A stretch of 64,000 bases of DNA from Thereva unica (GCA_949987705.1 OX465281.1:164376393-164440392); one strand, 5' to 3'. Counted from the stretch's first letter, positions 45,428 to 59,200 are shown. Notes: generated by a model not told the origin, from the letters alone. Program-made: numbers and translations.

Positions 45428-48400
45428 ATGAGCGAGCATATAACCGGCCGCTCATATCGTTTATTCGTCAGAGACACCAACAATCGGATGGACTTTCTGA
45501 TTGATTCGGGCTCTGACGTTTCAATTGTTCCCGCCAAGGCGTTCCCGGCCCATAACGGTAGCCCGAACGTCCTTCTGTACGCGGCCAACGGATCACTGAT
45601 CCGAACTTTCGGCACAAAGTTGCTCGAACTTGAACTCGGCTTACGCCGACGATATGTTTACAACTTCATTATAGCCGACACCACTAAAGCCATTATCGGG
45701 GCGGACTTCTTAACGAAGTTCAAATTGTCCGTCGATTTTGAATATCGACATTTAGTCGACAAGCGCACGAAGTTTCGAATTAACGTGTGCGCTACCGTCG
45801 ACTACAACCCCGAAACATTCCCATGCCGAGTTATTGGCATATACAAAGAGCTATTAACGAAGTACGCTTCGTTAACAAAACCGCCCAATTTTAACCTTCC
45901 GGTTAAACACAATGTGCAACACCACATTGTAACTAAAGGGCAATTACCTTTTGTCACCGCTCGGCGACTCCATCCGGAGAAACTGAAGGTGGCAAAGTTA
46001 GAGTTCGACCATATGGTCGAATTGGGGATTTGTCGACCTTCGTCGTCCCCCGCAGCATCTCCGCTTCATCTAGTTCCTAAACGGGACTCACATGATTGGA
46101 GGCCATGCGGCGACTACCGTCGCCTTAATGCTGTCACTGTGCCGGATAGATATCCGATCCCGCATATACAGAATTTCTCCGTGAATCTTCACGGCTGCAC
46201 AATTTTTTCGAAGGTTGACTTGGTACGTGCATATCATCACATACCAATCGCCCCAGAAGACGTGCATAAGACTGCACTCATTACGCCATTCGGCCTATAT
46301 GAGTTTACACGTATGCCATTCGGCTTACGAAATGCAGCACAAACCTTTCAAAGGTTCATAAATGAAGTTACGAGAGATCTCGACTTCGTTTATGTATACT
46401 TGGACGATATACTTATCGCCAGTAAAACCGAGGATGAGCATATCGTTCACCTCGAAGAGCTCTTTAAACGCCTCGATAGCTTCGGTTTAACCATTAAGCT
46501 AGAGAAATGCGTTTTTGGTGCAACAGAGATTAAGTTTCTAAGCCACCGCATCACAAAGGATGGAATACTTCCATCCCCCGATCGGGTTCAGGCTATCGTT
46601 GATCTCGCACCTCCAACTTCTGTCAAATCGATCCAGAAGTTTTTGGGAATGGTGAATTTCTATCACCGATTTATCCCAAAATTGGCTGAACAGTTGGTGC
46701 CTATAAACGAGCATTTGAGAGACCTTCTCAACCGCTCACGTGCCAATAAAGTTTTTGACTGGCCAGCAGAATGTCAGGCGGCATTCCTCAAGGTGAAAAC
46801 CTCGATGGCTGAAGCAACTCTGCTGAACCATCCAATCGAGGATGCAAAATACAGTCTTACGACTGACGCCTCTGATTATGCAATCGGAGGCGTTTTGGAA
46901 CAATTCAACGGTCATCGGTGGCAACCTCTAGCTTTTTATTCCAAAAAGCTGTCACCAACAGAACGGAAGTACTCTGCATTCGATCGCGAACTCCTCGCAA
47001 TCTATGCAGCGATCAAACACTTCCGTTATTTCGTTGAAGGACGCAATTTCGTGGTCTATACTGATCACAAACCACTGGTTCGCGCCCTTCACACAAAGAC
47101 CGAACGATCCCCTCGACAGACCAGACATTTGGGTCTAATCTCTCAGTTTACCACAGACATCAGACATGTGTCGGGTAAACAAAACGTTGTCGCAGACTAC
47201 TTGTCACGCTCACTAGCAACCGACAACGTCGACTCGGTCACCTTCGACCTGCCTACACTAGCTCAGGCTCAACAAGGTGACACAGAGTTGAAGTCTCTAC
47301 AAGAGCACCCCAGCAACGGCTCACGGGTAAAATTAGTTCTCACACCAATACCATTCACCGCCCATCAGGTGTGGTGTGAAACTAGTACAGGCATTCCAAG
47401 GCCTTATATACCCACTTCCTTACGTAGACTAGCGTTCAACTCCGAACATAGTCTCTCTCATCCTGGTATTCGTGCTACAAGACGAGCCGTTACCAAGAAA
47501 TACTTCTGGACATCGATCAATAAAGACTGCAACGAGTGGTCTCGATCGTGCCTAGGTTGCCAAAAGTCCAAAGTTTCAAGGCATACCAAATCTCCATTAG
47601 AAGCTTTCAAACTTCCAAATAATAGATTTGACCATATCCATATGGATATAGTGGGACCCCTACCCCCATCTCGTGGATACTCTTATATCTTAACGATAGT
47701 CGATAGATTCACGCGATGGCCTGAAGCATACCCAATTCGGGATATCTCCGCTTCAACAGTGGCAAGAAAGTTCGTCACTGAATTTGTCCCACGATTCGGT
47801 GTACCACTTGAGATCACAACCGATCAAGGTACGCAGTTCGAATCGAAACTGTTCAATGAAGTTGCCAAATTACTCGGCACTCATCGAATTCGGACTACCG
47901 CCTACCACCCGCAAGCAAACGGGATGGTTGAACGGTTCCACAGGCAACTAAAAGCAGCCTTAATGGCAAGGGACAACACTACTCATTGGAGTGAAGACTT
48001 GCCCTTTGTAATGTTAGGCATACGCACGGCAATTAAGACCGACTTACAATGCTCACCAGCCGAGCTCGTATATGGTCAGAATCTGAGACTTCCCAATTCG
48101 ATTTCTATCACAACCGATGAAAATCCAATTGAAGAATCAGAATTCCTCTCTCGCCTTCGTTCTCATATGCAGAACATTAAGGCAATAAATCCTCGGCAAC
48201 CCGTCCAAAAGGATGTCTATGTGCCAGAAGCCCTGGAGAACGCCGACTACGTTTTCATACGTGTCGACAGAGTTGGAAAACCTTTCGAACCTCCATACGA
48301 GGGTCCGTATGAAGTAATCAAACGATTACGAAAACACTTCGTCGTCAAATTGAACGGCACAACCAAGTCAATATCCATTGACAGGCTAAAGCCAGCCTTC

Positions 48401-48454
48401 GGTTGTGACCGCGACAACGAAGCTAAGCCGTCTAAAGCGGTAACATTCCGTTAA
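45428..48454 (+). CDS. Pol of CsRn1-like retrotransposon (protease, RT, RNase H, integrase)
   Basis: 1,008 residues from the first in-frame ATG, but probably made as a Gag-Pol fusion by -1 slippage at 45401-45407. Order: aspartic protease with [12 protein letters not shown] (about residues 18-30); RT with LDDILIAS (nucleotides about 46400); RNase H with [15 protein letters not shown] and YTDHKPL; integrase zinc region ([11 protein letters not shown]...CLGCQKSK); catalytic core with [20 protein letters not shown] and the Glu in [10 protein letters not shown]; and a C-terminal module [19 protein letters not shown]. All catalytic residues are present and the frame is unbroken, so this copy may be active. 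Confidence 0.95.
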   Translation: MSEHITGRSYRLFVRDTNNRMDFLIDSGSDVSIVPAKAFPAHNGSPNVLLYAANGSLIRTFGTKLLELELGLRRRYVYNFIIADTTKAIIGADFLTKFKLSVDFEYRHLVDKRTKFRINVCATVDYNPETFPCRVIGIYKELLTKYASLTKPPNFNLPVKHNVQHHIVTKGQLPFVTARRLHPEKLKVAKLEFDHMVELGICRPSSSPAASPLHLVPKRDSHDWRPCGDYRRLNAVTVPDRYPIPHIQNFSVNLHGCTIFSKVDLVRAYHHIPIAPEDVHKTALITPFGLYEFTRMPFGLRNAAQTFQRFINEVTRDLDFVYVYLDDILIASKTEDEHIVHLEELFKRLDSFGLTIKLEKCVFGATEIKFLSHRITKDGILPSPDRVQAIVDLAPPTSVKSIQKFLGMVNFYHRFIPKLAEQLVPINEHLRDLLNRSRANKVFDWPAECQAAFLKVKTSMAEATLLNHPIEDAKYSLTTDASDYAIGGVLEQFNGHRWQPLAFYSKKLSPTERKYSAFDRELLAIYAAIKHFRYFVEGRNFVVYTDHKPLVRALHTKTERSPRQTRHLGLISQFTTDIRHVSGKQNVVADYLSRSLATDNVDSVTFDLPTLAQAQQGDTELKSLQEHPSNGSRVKLVLTPIPFTAHQVWCETSTGIPRPYIPTSLRRLAFNSEHSLSHPGIRATRRAVTKKYFWTSINKDCNEWSRSCLGCQKSKVSRHTKSPLEAFKLPNNRFDHIHMDIVGPLPPSRGYSYILTIVDRFTRWPEAYPIRDISASTVARKFVTEFVPRFGVPLEITTDQGTQFESKLFNEVAKLLGTHRIRTTAYHPQANGMVERFHRQLKAALMARDNTTHWSEDLPFVMLGIRTAIKTDLQCSPAELVYGQNLRLPNSISITTDENPIEESEFLSRLRSHMQNIKAINPRQPVQKDVYVPEALENADYVFIRVDRVGKPFEPPYEGPYEVIKRLRKHFVVKLNGTTKSISIDRLKPAFGCDRDNEAKPSKAVTFR

Positions 48455-48459
48455 CGCTA

Positions 48460-48475
48460 CGCTGGGGGGGGAGTA
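48460..48475 (+). other. Polypurine tract of CsRn1-like element
   Basis: GCTGGGGGGGGAGTA lies directly before the 3' LTR. Confidence 0.8.
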
Positions 48476-48901
48476 TGTAGTGACCGCGTAAAGTTTAATT
48501 ACCAAACTTTACGCAATGTCACACGGCAACCCCGACACGATCAAAACGATCAGTCGGAACACTCCCTCGATCAACGAACGATAGTTCAGTGATCTAGCCG
48601 TTTTTTCGTTCCGTCCCGATCGTGCACATCGAGACAGCCAATTTCCGGCATCTCCAATCTTCCTTCTTCCACTCCTCGTGTTCTCTGACAGCGCCGGCGT
48701 CGAAAAGTAGTTCTTGAACAAAATCAAAACCAATAGTTATATATATATGTATTTAGGTTATCTTATAACAAAATACAATCTAAAAGAGTTAAGTGAAGTG
48801 TACCTATGTAGAATTACCAAATTAAATTACGAGTTTTTAAATAAATACAGTTTAAAACACAAGTGCCTTTTAAATTATAAATAACATAAAACGGCAACAA
48901 A
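48476..48901 (+). repeat. CsRn1-like 3' LTR (426 bp)
   Basis: Same sequence and length as 42935-43360; followed by AAACT. Confidence 0.95.
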
Positions 48902-49525
48902 AAACTTTTTTCACGAAAACCTACCGTTCAGAAAATATCGAAACGGTGCCGGACTATTCCCCATCCCCAAAAATTCATTTTGGGGGTGCAGGGAAGCTTC
49001 GGATAAAAAAAATGTTAAAGCGAAAGTTTCATATTTTTCTTCGGAGAATCATAATCCGTGAAAAAAAATGGGGGTTGCTATTTAAAAATTTAGAGTTACC
49101 CCCACCCCCTGCGAGGGGGTGAGTGGGTATGGGTGAGTTTTGTGTTCAAACAATTCTACCCTCCAAGGTGAGCAACCTTTGCTACAAACTTTTTTCACGA
49201 AAACCTACCGTTCAGAAAATATCCAAACGGTGCCGGACTATTCCCCATCCCCAAAAATTCATTTTGGGGGTGCAGGGAAGCTTCGGATAAAAAAAATGTT
49301 AAAGCGAAAGTTTCATATTTTTCTTCGGAGAATCATAATCCGTGAAAAAAAATGGGGGTTGCTATTTAAAAATTTAGAGTTACCCCCACCCCCTGCGAGG
49401 GGGTGAGTGGGTGGGGGTGAGTTTTGTGTTCAAACGAATCTACCCTCCAAGCTGAGCAACTTTTGCTACAAACTTTTTTCACGAAAACCTACCGTTTAGG
49501 AAATATCGAACCGGTGCCGGACTTT
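48902..49525 (+). repeat. 284-bp tandem repeat, plus orientation (about 2.2 units)
   Basis: Continuation of the unit interrupted at 42934. AAACTTTTTTCACG recurs at about 48902, 49187 and 49470. It ends CTCACCCTGTATATATA in the TA run. Confidence 0.92.
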
Positions 49526-49534
49526 TCTCTCACC

Positions 49535-49537
<3 letters not shown>

Positions 49538-49579
<42 letters not shown>

Positions 49580-49592
49580 TATAAATATATAA

Positions 49593-49673
<81 letters not shown>
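49538..49673 (+). repeat. (TA)n microsatellite
   Basis: TA run with TAAATA interruptions. Confidence 0.97.
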
Positions 49674-49676
<3 letters not shown>

Positions 49677-49960
49677 TTACTAATCCTTACTAATATTATA
49701 AATGCGAAAGTAACTCTGTCTGTCTGTCTATCTATCTGTCTGTCTGTCTGTCTGTATGTTACGCTTTCACGCCTAAACCGCTGGACCGATTTTGATGAAA
49801 TTTGCAACAGACATAGTTTAGACCTTGGAGACGGACATAGGCTACTTTTTTTTTGGAAAAAAGGGTTGAAAGGGTTGAAATGGGGTTTAATAAGTTGTAA
49901 GGGGGTTTTTTTTCTTTACTTTTTTTCTATTGCATAAAAAGTAACTGACTGACAGACAAC
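49674..49960 (+). repeat. Dispersed repeat head with (TCTG)n, copy 2
   Basis: CCTTACTAATATTATAAATG through GACAGACAACGCACAACC, equivalent to 19307-20149 but without the foldback insert. Confidence 0.8.
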
Positions 49961-51329
49961 GCACAACCTAAACCGCTAGAGCTAAAGGGCTGAAATTTTT
50001 GACAGTGCATCCCTAGCGATTTTTCGAAATTCATCTCCTAAGGGGGTGAAATAGGGTCAAATCAAAACCGCTGGAGCTATAAGGCTGAAATTTTGACAGT
50101 GCATCCCTATAATGACGTGGACATCCACTAAGAAGCGATTGTACGAAATTCATCCCCTAAGGGGGTGAAATGGGATTTACCCAAACCGCTGGAGCTATAG
50201 GGCTGAAATTTTGACAGTGCATCCCTTTAATGACGTGGACATCCACTACGGAGCGATTTTTCGAAATTCATCCCCTTAGGGGGGTGAAATGCGGGTTTTC
50301 CAAACCGCTAAAGCTATAGGGCTGTAATTTTGACAGTGCATCCCTATAATGTCGTGGTCATCCACTATTAAAGCGATTTTTCGAAATTCATCCCCTAAGG
50401 GAGTGAAATCGGGTTTTACCAAACCGCTAAAGCTATAGGGCTGTAATTTTGACAATATAATGGCGTGGTCATCCACTATTAAAGCGATTTTTCGAAATTC
50501 ATCCTCTAAGGGAGTGAAATGGGGTTACCCAAACCGCTGGAGCTATAGGGCTGAAATTTTGACAGTGCATCCCTTCAATGACGTGGACATCCACTAAGAA
50601 TAGATTTTTCGAAATTCATCCTCTAAGGGGGTGAAATGGGGTTTTTCCAAACCGCTTAATTTATAGGCCTGAAATTTTGACAGTGCATCCCCATAATGGC
50701 GTGGACATCCACTATAAAGCGATTTTTCGAAATTCATCCCCTAAGGGGGTGAAATGGGGTTTTTCCAAACCGCTATAGCTATAGGGCTTAAATTTTGACA
50801 GTGCATCCCTATAATGGCGTGGACATCCACTATAAAGCGATTTTTCGAAATTCATCCCCTAAGGGGGTGAAATAGGCTTTACCCAAACCGCTGGAGCTAT
50901 AGGGCTGAAATTTTGACAGTGCATCTCTTTAATGACGTGGACATCCACTAAGAAGCAATTTTTCTAAATTCATCCCCTAAGGGGGTGAAATGGGGTTTTT
51001 CCAAACCGCTATAGCTATGGGGCTGAAATTTTGACAGTGCATCCCTATAATGGCGTGGACATCCACTATAAAGCGATTTTTCGAAATTCATCCCCTAAGG
51101 GGGTGAAATAGGCTTTACCCAAACCGCTGGAGCTATAGGGCTGAAATTTTGAGAGTGCATCCCTTTAATGACGTGGACATCCACTAAGAAGCAATTTTTC
51201 TAAATTCATCCCCTAAGGGGGTGAAATGGGGTTTTTCCAAACCGCTATACCTATAGGGCTGAAATTTTGACAGTGCATCCCCATAATGGCGTGGACATCC
51301 ACTATAAAGCGATTTTTCGAAATTCATCC
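49961..51329 (+). repeat. 119-bp satellite array, second locus (about 11 units)
   Basis: Same unit as 20150-22370. A higher-order pair recurs at 50870-51300 (units with AAATAGGCTTTACCC alternate with units with GGGGTTTTTCC). Cut by the BEL2 5' LTR at 51330. Confidence 0.93.
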
Positions 51330-52626
51330 TGTTTGACCCCAAACCTAAAAAACAAAACCAAAACACGAATGAACCTAAAAAGAAATTGTATTAATATGAA
51401 ACTAAAAATAAAATTATACCTTCCTGGCTATACCCAACAAAATTCCACATCAGAAATGGCCAAATCTAAAATGTACAAGGAAAATTAATTATTTAATTAA
51501 ATAATATTGAATTTATTTACATATAAGTAGAAATTCCACAAGAAGTCAAGAAATTTCTACTCCAAAAACAAATATCAAAATGACATAAAAACAACAACAA
51601 CAAGTACATAAAAATGTAAACAAAGCAAAATATACACAATTAACATAAATTATATATAGCGCAACGAAATGATAAAAAATATATTAAATAATATTTCACC
51701 TGTATAATAATACGAAAATAAACTAAATTTCCAGGTGAAATATTAAGTGAAAAACATAGAATAACACATAACCTACCTTTTATGGACAAACATTAAAACA
51801 AGCAAAAAACACATAGTTCACATGCACATATAACACCAACACACAGCATAAACACTAAAGAACTTGCGCAAAGGCTTTTACTTACCTGAAGACAACTGGA
51901 ACACACTTAAAACGCACTTTTTACGCGAAATTATGCGCGCGCGACTTCCCGATATAAACACCGTCGAACAAACGTCAAAATCAAACTTTAGGTATTGTCA
52001 TGGTGTGATACATGAAACCACAGTAAAATTTAAAGAGGATTTCAATGGTGTGGCCAGAAAGGCAAAATATTTTAGGTGTAAAAAGATATTAAGATAAATA
52101 AAAAATTTTTCATAAAAGGTAGTACGAGTGAAAGAGAAAGAAAACAAAAAGGATAAAAAGAACGAGATACATATATTTTCAAAAATACATTGATAAAAAT
52201 ATATGTGGCCATTTTGGATAAAAATAGTAGGGATATTGGTGTTTGAATAAGGACCGTTGCTTTCCTGGCTATAAAATCCGAGCACCAACAGCACTCATGA
52301 CCAGTCGCTTGGTAGCAGCAATCGAATTGAGTGATCAAACTTCTATATGCTAAATAGTAATTGAAGTTATATATGCTCAAGGATTTGCAAGAACTTCAAA
52401 CGTTAAAAAGGACTTGGACAAATATTAAGTGATTGTGTCACACATATGCCAATTAGGTTATAGTGGCGCTGTATGCTTATATTTCAAAAGTCCAGTAGCA
52501 TAAGTATATAAAATTATATTAAATTTGTTTTATATATTTAACATTTTTTTTCATAAATAAAGAAAACTTGGTTGTTAACTGACGCGTTTAATTTCTATTC
52601 CTAAACTCTTCAGTTTGCATTTAACA
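51330..52626 (+). repeat. BEL2 5' LTR (about 1,297 bp)
   Basis: It starts TGTTTGACCCCAAACC and ends GCATTTAACA before a TTTTGGTGGTTCC leader. AATAAAGAAAAC near 52555 may serve in polyadenylation. A 77-codon frame at 51864-52097 occurs in both LTRs; I see no evidence it is translated. Confidence 0.88.
52270..52305 (+). promoter_or_regulatory. BEL2 LTR core promoter
   Basis: TATAAAA at 52270-52276 is followed about 30 bases later by an Inr-like CCAGTC. The same arrangement is at 63910 in the 3' LTR. Confidence 0.55.
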
Positions 52627-52713
52627 TTTTGGTGGTTCCATCCAGGAATACGCGTGCAGCACAATCAAGTTTGCTTTATAGTTTCGGTGTTCGAGTAGCT
52701 TCATTTTTTCAAA

Positions 52714-54856
52714 ATGACGACACTACAACAATTGTGCCAGACCCAACAAGTGCTACGAAATCGATTGAGCAAATTCATCGAAAATGGAAAGAAAACTTCT
52801 TTAGTAAAGCGCACATATGGATTTTACGAATCCAGAATCGCCGACTTGAAAATATTGTGGGAAGAGTTCCGCGATAATGACTTCGCCTTAAATAAAGCAG
52901 CACTCGCAGATCCTCCAGAAATTCCCGTGGAATATTTGGCTCTCGATCAGTATAGTGAATCGGAGATCAAATACGCTGAATATATGGGTGAATTGATGGA
53001 TGGATTGCAAAGACAGACACCAACCACCTCGTCAGGATCAGTCATCGCTCCAAACACCAAATCACCAGGACTGCAACAAACTGGGACGCAACATGATATC
53101 CAACTTCCTAGGATCAGCCTGCCAAAATACAATGGCAATTACGACATGTGGCGTTCCTTCCATGACATCTTCATCTCCCTGGTACATAGTAACCCCAAGT
53201 TAGCACCTGTGCAAAAATTGCACTACTTGAAGGAATGCCTAGTTGGGGAAGCAGAAACTCTACTGAAGCACGTGCCAACAACCAATGAAGACTACGAACC
53301 AGCCTGGTCAAAGCTAAAAGAGCGCTACGAAAATAAAAGAGTTCTTGTAAATCATCAAATTAAAACCTTTATGAGCATACCCAAGCTCTCTACTGAGACA
53401 GCAAAGGGAATGAAGGTTTTGATTGACACTACATCCGAATGCCTACAGCAACTCAAGAGTCTGGATGTCGACACCAGCTCATGGGACGCTATTTTGATAT
53501 ATTTGCTGGTCCAAAGGTTACCATTCATGACATTACGGTTATGGGAGGAAGAACAAGGAAACACTCAAGCTCTAGCTACCTTTACCAAGTTCCAGTCCTT
53601 CTTAAATACAAGATTAAGGGTCTTGGAATCCATTGCAGACATCATTGAATCCAAACCTACGGCTCAACCCAAGCCCAACAACACATTGAGGACTACATAT
53701 ACACATCATGTGAAGAAACAAGGTAATTGTCCAGCTTGTCACGCCAGGCACTTCATTGCTACTTGCAAGAAATATCATGCAATGAATTCTACGGCCAAAC
53801 GCAAGGTACTCGAAATAGCTGGCCGTTGCCTAAATTGTCTCTCCAGCTATCACACAACCAATGATTGTACCAGCAAATATCGATGTAGAAAGTGTAACGG
53901 AAAGCATCATACCACACTGCACAACGATTCCAAGCAAGAAAAAACTGGATCCACAGGATTTCACGAGAAAGTCCGCAACGAAGAAGACACCATACCACAG
54001 CAGTCTTCAACAACCACAGAGTCGCCCTCAAATAGCAGCGATGCAACAACAAGTCAGAATTTCTTGGCCATGAAAAACCATCATGCGCTGTTATCAACAG
54101 CAGTGGTAATTGCTCATACTCAACATGGCAAGAGAAGAACATTGCGATGCCTCGTAGACCCTGGCTCGGAGTCATCGTTTATCACAGAAGCTGCATGCAG
54201 GCAGCTGGGTGCAAACCCAACGAGTACAGCTGTATCAATCGTAGGCATAAACACAAGCCCAGCAGCAACATCAAATAAATACGTAAGACTCACACTAAAC
54301 CCACGCAGCAATAATAGGATTTCAATAGCAGACGACTTCCTAGTCCTCAACACGATTACGGATCCTCTTCCAACAAAAGTAGTCCAAGGGAAAGAATGGA
54401 AACATCTCAAGGATTTACCATTAGCAGATCCAACATTTTGGAAACCTGGAACTATCGACGCATTATTGGGAGCGCGAATATATGCCAAAATCGTGCAAGA
54501 AGGTATTCGACGAGGACCAGACACAGCACCCATAGCCATCAAAACATTATTCGGATGGATTATAATTGGGCCAACAGCAAATACGTTTGAAAATCAAACC
54601 GTAGCTTTCACAGCAAGTACAGCAGATATAAGTCTAGATGAGCAACTCAAACGTTTTTGGGAGATTGAAGAATTACCTCCAAAGCAGCTTCTCACCAAAC
54701 AAGATGAGACCTGCCAGCAGATCTTCAATGAAACGCACGTTCGTAAGCCAAACGGACGTTACCAAGTCACACTTCCATTTGTGGACAACAAGAAGCCAAC
54801 GTTAGGACAGTCCAGGCCACAGGCTATGAGTCGGTTCTTGTCCTTGCAACGACAAC
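52714..54856 (+). pseudogene. BEL2 Gag-protease portion of polyprotein, cut by hAT-type insert
   Basis: The N-terminal part of a BEL/Pao polyprotein, from ATG 52714, 88 bases after the LTR. It has an N-terminal coiled Gag segment (YESRIADLKILWEEF), a DUF1759-like capsid region (PKYNGNYDMWRSFHDIF), three Cys/His knuckles (about residues 340-405: CPACHARHFIATC, CLNCLSSYHTTNDC, CRKCNGKHH), an A17 protease with DPGSESSFIT (about 480), and a linker ending in the RFLSLQRQ region before RT. The frame is unbroken until the insert and then stops artificially at 54874-54876 inside it. Gag and protease could still be produced from this copy. Confidence 0.9.
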
Positions 54857-56154
54857 CAGGGGCGGCGCTTTCATAGGTGCGAATGGTGCACTTGCACCGG
54901 GCGCAGTTTGTCAGGGGCGCAAAAAAAATTGAAACTTTGAAAAAAAAAAAACAATAGAAAAGTATACTCACGGATTCAAGAAATTAAACAACTTTACCCA
55001 ATTTCTGTCCCTGTACTTTCTCATGTAAAATAAAAAGGGAAGAATTTCACTTGTCCTCGTGCAGGAAGTTTCCAGAAAAATCTCTCATTTATTTGGAGCA
55101 TTTTTTGTAAATTCTGTAAAAAGGGAAAATTTTTCCGATGGCTCTGAATTGTTTATTGCGGTTTACCATGATTGCTATAAATTTAAGGACACTGTTGCTG
55201 CACTTTTAAATACTGTTTCAAGAATTGTTAAAAGGAGGTAAATGAACGAAATGAGAAGAGAAAAACACTCCTTGCGGCGAGAACTTTCCTTTTTTCATTG
55301 GCCTCAGTTCAATAAAGTTCAATTCATTCTGTATTAGTGGCTTCACCGGCAAGTTAGAAATGCAAAAGCTCACTGGAATGACATTTCATTGTTCCAGTTG
55401 ATTACTCTCTTTTTACTGAGCTTTTACTTTCAATCTCAATTTCATGTTCTGTTTGGCGAACTCAGTCTTTATTATTGTCTGAATTCAATATGTGAAACTG
55501 TATGGGAACTCAGGGAAAAGTTGAAGTTCAGTACATCAATTCGCTCGAATTTGCGCAGTTCGCTAGGTGAAACCCAGCCAGGTTCACAGGGGTCAACCAA
55601 CAAAAATTGGTTGTAATCATCCATTCCCTTCTGAAATTCGATGAAGAATCGCATGGGGTTTCACAAGAACCAACTTTTCCAACAAACTATACGTTTGAAT
55701 GCTTTAGCTTGTTGTTGTTGCCTTTAAATATTAATTCTCTCTTCTGTCATCCCTTTTTCCTATTTCCTAGCAAAAGGGAGACAAAAAAACCACAGCAACT
55801 ACACAGATGTCAAAAAGTTGATTCAAAAATTCCGTAAAGGAATTCAGAGGTTTAAAAAATCTGCAGCCGCCGTCGTTTCGCTTACTCTCTTCACCGCAAA
55901 CGATGTTTTCAGCAGATTTTTGTTGGTTGGGTGTTAACCCATGTGAAACTTCCTATCTATGTATCATTTTTTTATGTTATACACATTATTATGGTTCAAT
56001 CTTAAATTTTGCGCAAACTATGAAAATTGTTTCTCCCATTCATCGAGTAGTTTGTTTCTTTTCCATTGTCCTTCACATCGTTCAAAAATGAACAGCTTAT
56101 GGGGCGCAATGTGGCATAGTGCACCGGGCGCAAAAACCACAAGCGCCGGCCCTG
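54857..56154. mobile_element. hAT-type non-autonomous element (1,298 bp) in BEL2 pol
   Basis: The left end CAGGGGCGGCGCTT and inverted right end CAGGGCCGGCGCTT are flanked by the 8-bp duplication ACGACAAC (54849-54856, 56155-56162). GCACCGGGCGCA occurs near both ends in the same orientation. No transposase. The interior around 55330-55470 is related to the MITE at 7096-7596. Confidence 0.92.
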
Positions 56155-56162
56155 ACGACAAC

Positions 56163-56227
56163 TTAGTAAGAATCCTCAACTCAAGGAAGATTATAGTAAA
56201 TATCTAAATGAGTATATTGATCTTGGG
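56163..56227 (+). pseudogene. 65-bp BEL2 pol sliver between the two insertions
   Basis: Short pol sequence that continues the BEL2 frame after one copy of ACGACAAC is removed. It ends in the 14-bp target ATATTGATCTTGGG of the RTE-like insertion. Confidence 0.85.
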
Positions 56228-59200
56228 GGGCAAACGGCTAACAAAGACCTCGGAAAGTGGTGGTACCCGATTTGCCACCTCTGCCAAAACCCGAGAAAAG
56301 TCACTGCAGACAAACACCTAGCAGACCTGTTAGCAAGTCCTAATCCCACCTCCCCGCGGTGCCCCCTGGGGTACTTCTTCGGAAGGAGCTAACGGGAGAC
56401 GGGCGAATGGCGAACTCTGCGCCACAAAACAGAGTTTTAAGTCGGTTGGGCTGAGGGTTAGCAACCCGCTCCCATAAAAAACACCATTGCTACGAATCGG
56501 CAAACAATGCCTCGGAACCGGATGGACAACACGACGACGACCTTTGCTTTTCGAACAAGGACACGAATCGGATCATGGAATGTGAGAACACTGCTGGCTG
56601 AGGGACGGCTGGATGAAGTCCTCAACGAGATGAATCGATATAAAATCAAGATCATGGGACTTAGCGAGACCAGATGGCCCGATGCGGGGGAACATATCTG
56701 CCCAAATGGTGAGTCCTTTTTATATTCTGGGAGAAACGAAACTGAAAGCCGTAGGAGTGGCGTTGGTGTAATACTCACCAAAGAAGCCAGGTCCAGCCTC
56801 ATTAGCTGGTCACCAGTTTCTGAAAGGATTATTACCGTGCGCCTGCGTACCAGACTAAGAAGTACTACGGTAGTCCAATGCTATGCTCCAACTGAGGACG
56901 CTGAAGATGACATCAAAGACGAGTTCTATTTGCGGCTGAATGAGGTTTTTCGCTCTATTCCAAGGGGAGACTTCATTGTATTAATGGGTGACTTAAACGC
57001 ACAGATCGGCCGTGACAACACCGGCCTTGAACAAACAATTGGAAATCAAGGTCTAAGCCAAGTTACCAATAACAATGGTGAGCTTTTCGTTGACTTCTGT
57101 AGCTCCCACCAACTTATGGTAGGTGGAACTTACTTTTGTCACAAGAAGATACACAAAGAGACCTGGGTATCGCCCGATGGTAGGACGAGAAATCAGATAG
57201 ATCATGTGGCCGTCAGCCGCAGATGGAGAACTATCCTTGAGGATGTCAGGAGTTTCAGGGGAGCAGACACTGGAAGCGACCACCATTTGGTTGTAGCAAC
57301 TATTGGCCTTAAAATCGCCGCAATCAGAAACGTACAACGCGATGCTATAAACCGTAGACGATTCAACGTAGATCTTCTGCGGGAGAGCGTTAAAAAGCGG
57401 GAATTTGCTGGAAATCTACAACTAATACTAAACCAGCACAACGTTTCTGACGACACAAATATTGAAGAGCTGTGGAGTAGAACAAAGGGCGCAATATTGA
57501 CGGCTGCGGAAACAAGCATCGGTTATGTCCAAAGAAACCAGCAACACTGGATCTCGGACACAACCTGGCAAAAAATAGAACGCAGGAGAGCCCTCAAAAA
57601 TAAAGTAAACTCTACAAGCGACCCTGAAATACGTTATCAACTGGAACGGGAATACTCCCAATTACACCGGGAGGTAAAGAGAAGTGTCCGGCGTGATAAA
57701 AGGCAGCAGATAAATGAGCTCGCAGAAAAAGCGGAAAACGCGGCAAACACAGGCAAGAGTAAGATGCTGTACCAAATCACTAAACAGCTCTCGGGAAAGC
57801 ACTCTACTAAAAAGCATGCCGTTAAGAGTGCGGATGGAAGGCTGCTGTGCAGCGACGAGGAGCAGCTCCAAAGATGGAGGGATTACTTCTTCGCCGCCCT
57901 GAATGGTTCATTTACACAGGAACCTCAGGAAACCAGCAACAATGCACAGCCAATTCGAATCACCACCCGGGCCCCATCCAAGACGGAAATAGTAACCGCA
58001 ATTCATGCGATGGCCAATGGTAAAGCAGCTGGGAAAGATGGCATCCCGCCAGAATTGTTGAAAGCCGACTCAAGCCTCATAGCAGATGCGCTTCAGCCAA
58101 TCCTACAAATAGCATGGAACACCTGTACCTTTCCGGAGGATTGGACGGAAGGTATCATAGTCAAAATACCAAAAAAGGGGGACCTAACAATATGTGACAA
58201 CTGGAGAGGCATCTGTTTACTATCTACTGTGGGCAAAATTTTGTCCCATATATTACTATCTAGGATAAGTGAGGCAGTAGACCGAACGCTTAGGAGGCAG
58301 CAGGCCGGATTCAGGAAGGGCCGCTCATGTATTGATCATATCAACACCTTACGAATAATAGTGGAGCAGTCTACTGAATTCCGATCCCCCCTTTACCTTG
58401 CTTTCGTAGATTATGAGAAAGCGTTCGACTCGGTCAATAGGAGCTTTATATGGCAGGCACTACGGCGACGTGGACTGCCTGATAAAATAATAGAATTGAT
58501 AAAAGCCCTATATAACAATTCCAAATGCAGAGTTCTCCATAATGGAAAATTATCCGACAGCTTCGAGGTGAGCTCAGGAGTACGACAAGGATGCCTACTC
58601 TCGCCTTTACTATTTCTTATAGTAATAAATGACATCCTTGTCGGCGCTCTAGATAGTAGAACAGGCGGCATACAATGGGGTTTGTTAGATCGCCTTAAGG
58701 ATCTCGACTACGCCGATGATATCTGTTTGCTGGCCCACAGACACCAGGACCTCAAAAACATGTTAAACAATTTAGCAACAGAAAGTAGTCCAGCAGGCTT
58801 AAGGCTAAATCCGACTAAAACTAAAGAAATGCGGATAAATGCAAACACCAACGAACGAACAGCGCTGAATAACCGTGACGTGGAACTGGTAAATAAATTC
58901 TGCTACCTCGGTAGCATTATTACCGAAAATGGCGGGGCAGAAGAAGACGTCAGTTCCAGAATAAATAAAGCACGAGGCGCTTATGCATGCCTGTCCCACA
59001 TATGGAGATCAACGGTGATTTCCACTAACACCAAATTGCGGCTGTTCAACTCCAACGTTAAGGCAGTTCTTTTGTATGGTTGCGAAACATGGAAAGTCAC
59101 CCAATTCATCACAGGGCGCCTACAAGTCTTCATCAACAGGTGCCTTCGTCGTATCCTAAAAATCCGCTGGCAAGATAGAATTTCAAACGAAGAACTATGG

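Larger units (their letters stand above)
42935..48901 (+). mobile_element. CsRn1-like Ty3/gypsy LTR retrotransposon, complete (5,967 bp)
   Basis: Identical-looking 426-bp LTRs, a primer-binding site, open gag and pol frames and a purine tract before the 3' LTR. It is flanked by the 5-bp duplication AAACT (42930-42934, 48902-48906) and inserted in a 284-bp repeat. LTR identity indicates very recent insertion. Confidence 0.95.

Noticed and set aside
51864..52097. 77-codon frame present in both BEL2 LTRs (also 63504-63737)
   Set aside because: Duplication is automatic for LTRs; there is no recognisable domain and it lies in U3, upstream of the predicted start of transcription.
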